A stretch of 56,362 nucleotides of DNA from Thioalkalivibrio sulfidiphilus (lineage in GTDB: Bacteria; Pseudomonadota; Gammaproteobacteria; Ectothiorhodospirales; Ectothiorhodospiraceae), in contig NZ_KB898922.1 of assembly GCF_000377945.1 (NCBI RefSeq), positions 75,001 through 131,362 on the forward strand, given 5' to 3'. The stretch's first letter is position 1. Every line of letters starts with the position of its first letter. Below are positions 50,258 to 56,362 of this stretch, piece after piece. Made by a program: the position numbers and the translations under genes. The notes beneath the pieces were generated by a model. That model saw only the letters and a program-made list of their open reading frames with translations, was not told the DNA's origin and searched no databases.

Positions 50258-52072
50258 ATGCTTCGAACGTACAAGCAACTTTACAGCATACTCGATGCGC
50301 GCGAGAGATTTCTGGCGATGCTCGTTTTTATTCTAATGTTTCTTGTTGCGGTGTTTGAGATGGTTGGCGTCGCATCAATCATGCCCTTTATGGCGGTGCT
50401 TACTAATCCTGATGTCATTGAATCAAATAAATACCTTTCCGCTGTTTATGAGTTTCTTGAATTCGAATCTACCGACGCGTTTTTGTTGTTTCTGGGGGCG
50501 GTATTTCTTGTTTTGATCGTAAGTTCCCTGATTCTCGGCGCTATTTCATTCTGGGCGCAGGCACGCTTTACCCAATTACGAAATCATGCTTGGGCTTGTC
50601 GGCTATTGGAGCGGTATCTCAACCAGCCATATGATTGGTTTCTGAATCGTCATAGTGGTGAATTGGGCGCGTCTGTCCTCCATGAAATGAACAAGATAGT
50701 TTATGGTGTGCTCTGGCCTGCGATCCACATGGTTGCTCGTGGTCTGGTTGCGATCTCACTACTGCTTTTGATGGTTGTAGTGGATCCACTACTAGCGGTC
50801 TCAGTAGCGTTTGTCCTTGGTGCATCCTATGCGGGCATTTATTTGATGGTCCGTCGCTATCTACATAATATCGGCCATGAGCGTTTCGAGTCGAATGAGC
50901 AAAGATTCAAAGTGGTTCAAGAGGCGCTGGGGGGAATCAAGGATGTGAAAGTTTCAGGTCTAGAGAGCGTGTTTCTGGAGCGTTTCAGAGAGCCGTCTCT
51001 GAAGATGGCGCGCCATGAAGTTGCAGCAAAGATCGTTGCTGAATTCCCGTCATTTGTGATGCAGGCGCTGGTTTTCGGTGGTGTAATGGTGGTACTGATT
51101 TACCTTTTGGCCTCACGAGGTGGGTTTCAGGAGGCATTGCCTATATTCACACTCTATATACTTGCTGGTTATCGCATGCTGCCAGCTTTGCAGCAGATGT
51201 ACAGAGAGATTTCGAGCATGAGGTTCCATGCGGCTGTGCTTGAAACTATGATTGGTGATTTACGCCTTGATGCGATCAAAGATAAAGTATCAGGCTTAGC
51301 TGATTCGCAGGACAATATATCAAGTAAACTCGGCCTGGATAAGGCTTTGAAAGTTGCGAATGTGACTTATAGTTACCCGGGTTCGAAAAGGCTGGCACTA
51401 GATAATGTTAGTTTAATGGTTCCTGCGTATTCGAGGATCGGTCTCGTTGGACCTACCGGCTCAGGAAAGACTACTCTGGTCGATATACTGCTAGGCCTTC
51501 TTGCGCCATCGTCCGGTGAGTTAACAGTAGATGGTCATGTGCTTACTCCGGGGAACATAAGAGCATGGCAGCGCAACATCGGCTATGTGTCCCAACACAT
51601 ATATCTCGCTGATGACACGATTGCTGGAAACATAGCATTTGGTGTTCCTAGGGAGGAAGTCGATGTGGCTGCGCTTGAGCAGGCGGCAAGGGTTGCCAAC
51701 ATTCATGATTTTATAATCAAAGAATTGCCCGAGGGTTATGATACGCTTGTGGGTGAGCGTGGTGTTCGACTGTCTGGTGGTCAGAAGCAGAGGATTGGTA
51801 TAGCTAGAGCCATTTATCGCAACCCTGATATTCTCATTCTTGATGAAGCAACGAGTGCCTTGGATAACATCACAGAGCAAGCGGTAATGGATGCTGTGAA
51901 TAATCTAGGCCGTCGCAAAACAGTGGTCATGATTGCTCATCGTCTCAGCACAGTCAGAGAGTGTGATCAAATAATTTTTCTGGATCACGGCAAGATTGTG
52001 GACAGTGGCACTTATGATGAACTTTTGAGCGTAAATCCGAGATTTCGTCAGATGGCTCTGAGCGCAAAATAA
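50258..52072 (+). CDS. ABC transporter, PglK/MsbA-like glycolipid flippase
   Basis: This 604-residue half transporter has an N-terminal membrane domain with about six helices (residues 15-310) and a C-terminal ATPase: Walker A 'GPTGSGKT', Q-loop 'IGYVSQ', signature 'VRLSGGQKQRIGIARA', Walker B 'DILILDEATSALD' and switch 'IAHRLSTV'. The sequence is of the type that flips lipid-linked oligosaccharides. Base composition is AT-rich with codon use unlike the XrtA genes upstream, suggesting independent acquisition. Together with the following ligase/polymerase and glycosyltransferase genes it probably builds or exports a glycan. Confidence 0.88.
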   Translation: MLRTYKQLYSILDARERFLAMLVFILMFLVAVFEMVGVASIMPFMAVLTNPDVIESNKYLSAVYEFLEFESTDAFLLFLGAVFLVLIVSSLILGAISFWAQARFTQLRNHAWACRLLERYLNQPYDWFLNRHSGELGASVLHEMNKIVYGVLWPAIHMVARGLVAISLLLLMVVVDPLLAVSVAFVLGASYAGIYLMVRRYLHNIGHERFESNEQRFKVVQEALGGIKDVKVSGLESVFLERFREPSLKMARHEVAAKIVAEFPSFVMQALVFGGVMVVLIYLLASRGGFQEALPIFTLYILAGYRMLPALQQMYREISSMRFHAAVLETMIGDLRLDAIKDKVSGLADSQDNISSKLGLDKALKVANVTYSYPGSKRLALDNVSLMVPAYSRIGLVGPTGSGKTTLVDILLGLLAPSSGELTVDGHVLTPGNIRAWQRNIGYVSQHIYLADDTIAGNIAFGVPREEVDVAALEQAARVANIHDFIIKELPEGYDTLVGERGVRLSGGQKQRIGIARAIYRNPDILILDEATSALDNITEQAVMDAVNNLGRRKTVVMIAHRLSTVRECDQIIFLDHGKIVDSGTYDELLSVNPRFRQMALSAK

Positions 52073-52212
52073 TGTTGCCTTGTTGTGAGTATCTGTCCTA
52101 TCACTAATTCATTGGATTAGTGTACTTGCTTGGTCATTGCTTGATGGATTTTTCTGGCGACGTCATGGGTTTTATGTTTTTTGTTGTATGGCATGAGTGA
52201 AGTGAGTCTTTG

Positions 52213-53589
52213 ATGCGCAAGCGTGTACGAGATTCGATCAATGTCAATGATGATCTGACTGATGTCTATCGTCTTAGGATTGGCGCAATCTGGCAGCGTC
52301 TAAAAGCCGAACCACTCTATTTCTGGTTCTTCTGTGGTTATATCTTTTTTGAGTACGTACGTCCTCAATCGATTTATCCCGCAATCTCAATTATCCCCTG
52401 GATGCCGATATTGCTGCTCGGTGCATTATTTTTATTCATTGTCGATGGTCGTGCAAGTAAGAGCCTTTCTGGGCCGCTCACTTTTCCTGTTTTGGGTTTC
52501 TTCATCGTAGCCTTTCTATCTATTCCGTTTGCGTATGACCCAAGCGTTTCTATTGAGCAAGTAGACGTATTAATTAATTGGGTTCTTGTTTATTTGCTTT
52601 TTATTTGGATTGTGGATTCCAGATTCCGTTTTTTTGTCATATTTTTGATTCTATTGCTGGCGTCATTCAAAATGGCTCAGCATGGATTCAGGGTTGGATT
52701 GAGCAGAGGATTTGCATTCGAGAGGTGGGGGGTTGGCGGGCCGCCTGGATGGTTTCAGAACGCTGCGGACCTTGGTGTCCAGATGATAATTTACACTGCT
52801 TGGTCGATCGCGTTCTATTTTGGTCTCAAGAATTCCTGGAATAGTAAAATCCTCAAATGGATTGGGCTCTTCTTTATCGTATCAGGCTTCGGTGCGGCGC
52901 TGGCCACTGGTCAGCGTAACACTGTGTTGGCATTTGTTGCGATGGCAATCGCATTAGTTATTTTTTCGAAGAGGCGCATTCTCAATCTGTTTCTTATTTT
53001 GCTTGTGACTTTGGGTGCATACTCATTGTCATCGCAAGAGTTTAGGGATCGTTTTGTGAATGCGGGTGAGTCTGATACAGCCCAATCTAGGCTTCATTTT
53101 TGGCGACAAGGAATCTCATTCTACGCAGACAACCCAGTTATTGGTGTGGGTTACAATAACTGGATTGTCTACTATGCAGCATATGGGGTTGATGATGACA
53201 TTCATGGCGGGAATGTGATGGTCGCGCATAGCGCCCCGATTACGGTTGCTGCTGAGTTGGGTTCGCTCGGATTATTTTTTTATCACCTTGTCATCCTTGT
53301 TACCATTCTTGTAAATATACGAACAGCCCGATTATTTGCTGGTCTGGATCCGCCCTTTTGGCGCCTTGTTGCCTTATCTTTAAGTTACGGGCTAATTGGT
53401 TATGTTGTAGCCAGTGCGTTTCTGAGTGTTTCTTATTATCCCTTTCTTTGGGTTCATGCCGCATTATCGGCTTCTCTATATAGAATCGCGGTTTATTGTA
53501 AGGAATCACTAAGACCCGGTCATGGGATGTCCAAATTGGCGTCTAACACAAGAGCAACTACACCTCTTTATCGAAAACCGTCTAAATAG
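52213..53589 (+). CDS. O-antigen ligase/polymerase-like protein (Wzy_C family)
   Basis: This 458-residue protein has about eleven hydrophobic segments and a large loop 'QSRLHFWRQGISFYADNPVIGVGYNNW' typical of the Wzy_C/O-antigen ligase family, plus the early 'FFEYVRPQSIYP', which is common in exosortase-associated O-glycosylation ligase-like proteins. It either polymerises repeat units or ligates glycan to an acceptor. The family does not allow a choice. A TTG one codon upstream is also possible. It is AT-rich like its neighbours. Confidence 0.85.
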   Translation: MRKRVRDSINVNDDLTDVYRLRIGAIWQRLKAEPLYFWFFCGYIFFEYVRPQSIYPAISIIPWMPILLLGALFLFIVDGRASKSLSGPLTFPVLGFFIVAFLSIPFAYDPSVSIEQVDVLINWVLVYLLFIWIVDSRFRFFVIFLILLLASFKMAQHGFRVGLSRGFAFERWGVGGPPGWFQNAADLGVQMIIYTAWSIAFYFGLKNSWNSKILKWIGLFFIVSGFGAALATGQRNTVLAFVAMAIALVIFSKRRILNLFLILLVTLGAYSLSSQEFRDRFVNAGESDTAQSRLHFWRQGISFYADNPVIGVGYNNWIVYYAAYGVDDDIHGGNVMVAHSAPITVAAELGSLGLFFYHLVILVTILVNIRTARLFAGLDPPFWRLVALSLSYGLIGYVVASAFLSVSYYPFLWVHAALSASLYRIAVYCKESLRPGHGMSKLASNTRATTPLYRKPSK

Positions 53590-53598
53590 ATAAGGTCT

Positions 53599-54867
53599 GT
53601 GCTAGTAAAAACGATACGCCTGAAAGATTTCGATGACAAATATATGAGCGCCGAATTTAAGAAGAACATCCTATTTGTTTTGCCTGGGCCGCCGTTTCCG
53701 GTGCGAGACTCAGGCATATCTATGCGTTATGGTCCTGTAGTCGAACATTTTTCACAGACATGTCATGTTGATCTTGTGCAAATTGTGCATAAATGGTCTG
53801 AACCCATGTCCGACCGGTATGCTGGTTACTTTCATGATTACGCTACTATTGATCGCAGAGATTGGCGTAGATCATTCTTAAAGAAAGTCTATGGTCATTT
53901 GCGTCCGGCTTTGTATCCCAGGCCTCCCCGATGTATTTATGATCCTGATGCTAGAATTGTTGCTGAAAAACTGCGAAATATTATAAACGGTAAGCGCTAT
54001 TCTGTATGTGTCTATGCAACGATAGACTGTTTTGATGGCTGTGTTAATGTTCTCCGTGAACATTGCGATAGAGTGGTTCTCGATGCGATTGATGGGGCGT
54101 ACTCACACATCTCTAAAATAATAGGCGACAGTTACTTGGGCATGCGCAGCAAAAAATTGGTTCGTGATTGGGAGGTAAGGTTGGCGAGACTGGCTGATGC
54201 AGTGACCTACATCTCGGCATCCGATGCCGCAAGCTTATATGAGGCAGGTGGTCATAATGCTAATGTAAATCTACGAATCATTCCAAATGGCCTCTACGAT
54301 AAAGACTTCGAGTCCCATGTCGCAAAGATAGATGGTATTAATCCATCTGTGCCGGTGATTGGCTATCTTGGTAATATGGGGTACACACCAAATATTATCG
54401 CGCTCGAGTATTTGCAGGAACTACTACCACTGGTTAAGGCTGAGGTGCCGAATGTAAAGCTACTTGTGATCGGCAAGGATCCATCCGGTGTCATCAGGGA
54501 GAAGTTTTCTGGAGAAGATGTTTATGTTACGGGCTATGTTGATTCTATATGGCCATATGTGAACCGCGTTAATCTATTCGTTTTTCCTCTTAAAGTTGGC
54601 GGTGGGCAGCAAAACAAAGTCCTTGATGTCATGTTGGCACGCAAGCCAATTGTGCTAACGTCTGTTGCAAATTCTGGCATTGGCGCGACCACAGAGTGTC
54701 ATTTATTGCAGAGAGACACTGATGTTGAGATTGTCAGTGCAATTATTGCGTTGCTCAAAGACGCTGATCGAGCAAGAGATCTTGGTGAATCTGGTCATCA
54801 ATTTGTTTTGCATAAATATGGATGGCCAGTGATTTTCAATGAGCTTGAGAAAGTATATTTTGGGTAA
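53599..54867 (+). CDS. GT4-type glycosyltransferase (XrtA-associated sugar transferase-like)
   Basis: This 422-residue glycosyltransferase of the GT-B fold starts with 'KKNILFVLPGPPFPVRDSGI', the donor domain has 'VPVIGYLGNMGYTPNIIALEY', 'VKLLVIGKDPSGVIREKF', 'VYVTGYVDSIWPYVNRVNLF' and 'PLKVGGGQQNKVLDVMLARK'. This resembles the TIGR03087 'stp1' proteins of XrtA loci. Donor and acceptor are unknown. The start is GTG at 53599, though the ATG at 53644 would suit the fold equally well. It follows the ligase gene by 9 bp, so both are probably co-transcribed. Confidence 0.88.
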   Translation: MLVKTIRLKDFDDKYMSAEFKKNILFVLPGPPFPVRDSGISMRYGPVVEHFSQTCHVDLVQIVHKWSEPMSDRYAGYFHDYATIDRRDWRRSFLKKVYGHLRPALYPRPPRCIYDPDARIVAEKLRNIINGKRYSVCVYATIDCFDGCVNVLREHCDRVVLDAIDGAYSHISKIIGDSYLGMRSKKLVRDWEVRLARLADAVTYISASDAASLYEAGGHNANVNLRIIPNGLYDKDFESHVAKIDGINPSVPVIGYLGNMGYTPNIIALEYLQELLPLVKAEVPNVKLLVIGKDPSGVIREKFSGEDVYVTGYVDSIWPYVNRVNLFVFPLKVGGGQQNKVLDVMLARKPIVLTSVANSGIGATTECHLLQRDTDVEIVSAIIALLKDADRARDLGESGHQFVLHKYGWPVIFNELEKVYFG

Positions 54868-54960
54868 GGTTTTTCTCTTGATGTGGTCAAGTGTTAATTG
54901 GTCTCCAGTTTATTCTCTAGTTATCGCAATTGATTAAGAAAAGATCTGGTTTGAGATTTA

Positions 54961-55469
54961 GGGAACCTCTGATCAAGTCCCGCTGGATGGGATAATCACT
55001 AAACCATCCTCTCGGAGCAACAGTGCGCACCATTCAAAAGTTGGGCTTGAACGATTCGGGCTTTGTGAAACACCCCAAGAAGACCCGCAAGGCGCAGTTT
55101 CTGGCCGAGATGAACCAGGTGGTGCCCTGGTCCCGGGTGGTGGGCTTGATAGAGCCCTACTACCCCAAGCCCGGCAATGGACGCCGTCCGATCGGGCATG
55201 GAGACCATGCTGCACATCCACTTTATCCAGCGGTGGTTCGCCTACTCGGATCCGGCAGGCCTGGGAGACATCGGCAAGCTCCGCAGTCAGATTCAGCAGA
55301 CCAACCTTGTGTATAATGATGCGCTCGTTACTATGAAGCATGAGGGTTTCCTCTTATGGTTTTGACGGTTTGGTTCGCACCCCCATCAAAAGCGGTCACC
55401 CTCACTTTTTTCAAGCCATGTGTCAGATCAAGTCTGAAGTACTGCAGATCACTTAATCAGACATTCCTT
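54961..55469 (+). mobile_element. IS5-like insertion sequence remnant with both inverted repeats
   Basis: The left end gggaacctctgatcaag (54961-54977) and the right end, read inverted from about 55452-55469, agree at 14 of 17 positions. The element is only ~510 bp because most of the transposase is deleted. The typical IS5-type N-terminus lies inside, broken by a frameshift. It separates the glycosyltransferase from the methyltransferase. The terminal match was made by eye. Confidence 0.7.
55023..55365 (+). pseudogene. IS5-family transposase fragment, frameshifted and truncated
   Basis: From the GTG at 55023 one frame reads 'KHPKKTRKAQFLAEMNQVVP' and 'GLIEPYYPKPGNGRRPIG', the usual IS5 transposase N-terminus. 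Near 55190 the similarity moves to another frame ('METMLHIHFIQRWFAYSDPA'), showing a small indel, and then ends. The DDE catalytic region is missing, so the element cannot move by itself. Confidence 0.8.
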
Positions 55470-55485
55470 AACTAGTCATGCCCCA

Positions 55486-56253
55486 TTAATTTATCACGCC
55501 CGAACAAACGGCAAATAAGTGCTGTTGTCTCCGGGTGGAAGAATCTTCGTTCCCCCGGATTCGCTCCCATCTGTAGTTGAGAAAGTTTGCAAGCATGCTT
55601 CCCACGGTGCGAACCGGTGATCGGATGCTCCAGCGGAAGAGACCGATTTTGAAAAGCAGATTGTCTTCTACGCAGTAACCGACCTCTACATTGTGAAAGT
55701 ATTTTTCGAGCAATTCTTTCAGCTCGTTACGTCGATAATGGCGTTTGTGGTCCGGGTAAGGATCGGGTATTTCGTCCCCATTAGGGGTCGTCATTATGAA
55801 ACTCCCTTTGTCCTTAAGGATTTTTCTCACGTTCTTAACAAATAAGTCATCTTCAGATACATGTTCTAAGACCTCAATCGCGACAACAATGTCAATGCTG
55901 CCAGGCTCAATGATAGTCTTTGTCATGTCGTCGATGACATATTTTTCTATGTTGCTGCGCCTACTTAAAACGGTTTTTATGATGGAATCGGTTGCTCCCA
56001 AATCAAGGGTGTTTTGGGTCTCGGTTTCCCGGGGGATGTCGGTGATAAGAATGCGTCCCTTAACGCCAATTGTGTAGTTGGATCGGCGACCTCCGACATC
56101 AAGAATGAGAGGTGTAGGCCCAGACTTCTGAGAATACTTTCTCAGTAGTCTGTAGACTCGTTGGTATAAGGGGTGTTCGAAATACCTAAGAATGCGATAT
56201 GCATATTCGAATTTTGTCATTACACTTGGTGCTCCATATAGATTATATTTCAT
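55486..56253 (-). CDS. Class I SAM-dependent methyltransferase
   Basis: This 255-residue methyltransferase has motif I 'LILDVGGRRSNYTIG', the acidic 'ILITDIPRETE', and 'SIDIVVAIEVLEHVSEDDLF', typical of Methyltransf_11-like enzymes, followed by 'GSFIMTTPNGDE'. Enzymes of this kind in glycan loci methylate sugars or lipid carriers, but the substrate is not readable here. The start is uncertain: ATG at 56253, or the ATG at 56220 with GGAG upstream. It is AT-rich like the module it belongs to and transcribed opposite to it. Confidence 0.8.
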   Translation of the reverse strand: MKYNLYGAPSVMTKFEYAYRILRYFEHPLYQRVYRLLRKYSQKSGPTPLILDVGGRRSNYTIGVKGRILITDIPRETETQNTLDLGATDSIIKTVLSRRSNIEKYVIDDMTKTIIEPGSIDIVVAIEVLEHVSEDDLFVKNVRKILKDKGSFIMTTPNGDEIPDPYPDHKRHYRRNELKELLEKYFHNVEVGYCVEDNLLFKIGLFRWSIRSPVRTVGSMLANFLNYRWERIRGNEDSSTRRQQHLFAVCSGVIN

Positions 56254-56256
56254 CAC

Positions 56257-56362
56257 TAGTGTCCGGTTAAGAATCGAACAGATTCAATTGGTTACGAGAC
56301 TCAGGGTCATCGCAGCTGTAGTTTGCATCCAAGAATGCCGCATTTAACGGCATTTTCTCGAA
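56257..56362. other. Window end: possible regulatory or mobile-element edge
   Basis: The last ~105 bp contain 'actagtgtccggttaagaat' (56255-56274), which has the look of an IS end, and a hairpin aatgccg...cggcatt (56334-56354) followed by 'ttctcg'. Neither can be assigned without the downstream sequence. Confidence 0.25.

Overview
The window reads as a GC-rich gammaproteobacterial chromosome. The gene families and the layout of the exosortase locus would fit Ectothiorhodospiraceae (Thioalkalivibrio-like), but that placement is inference. It opens with the end of an rRNA operon (3' part of 23S, 5S, terminator). A housekeeping block follows: a lytic transglycosylase on the minus strand, then birA-coaX-SPOR protein with overlapping ends, then tRNA-Thr(TGT).

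From about 5.4 to 23.0 kb a compact plus-strand cluster encodes the XrtA (exosortase A / PEP-CTERM) exopolysaccharide machine. In order these are the initiating sugar-phosphate transferase, the membrane histidine kinase PrsK, an ExeA-like ATPase carrying an extra FHA domain, exosortase XrtA/EpsI, the TPR lipoprotein PrsT, a Wza-like export lipoprotein, a chain-length protein, a tyrosine autokinase, an outer-membrane beta-barrel protein, a polysaccharide deacetylase and an asparagine-synthase-type amidotransferase. A consensus CRP-type palindrome lies upstream. The usual partner regulator PrsR and any PEP-CTERM substrate protein are not in the window.

From 23.0 to 49.6 kb the locus becomes a mosaic. 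XrtA-associated accessory biosynthesis genes are present: ACP, AMP-ligase, PrmC-like methyltransferase, NadE-like amide synthase, FemAB, a VanZ fusion, GNAT, a Sfp-type phosphopantetheinyl transferase, a C-A-T NRPS module, two alpha/beta hydrolases, a YdcF-type protein, and a second NRPS module whose adenylation domain is interrupted by a luciferase-like flavin monooxygenase. They are interleaved with toxin-antitoxin-like modules (AbrB plus a PIN remnant, RelE/Xre, two MNT/HEPN pairs, Fic). Nearly every gap is filled with hairpin repeats of several families. These repeats are dense here and essentially absent before 23 kb and after 49.9 kb. One repeat pair frames a GxxExxY (PD-(D/E)XK-like) gene like terminal inverted repeats.

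From about 50.1 kb to the end the DNA is visibly more AT-rich. It holds a lipid-linked-oligosaccharide-type ABC exporter, an O-antigen ligase/polymerase-like protein, a GT4 glycosyltransferase, a broken IS5-like element with both inverted repeats, and a SAM methyltransferase. It looks like a separately acquired glycan module. Together the window appears to combine XrtA-linked polysaccharide synthesis and export with an ACP/NRPS pathway that could make or attach an acyl or amino-acyl modification. That link is inferred from gene order and is not shown by the sequence.
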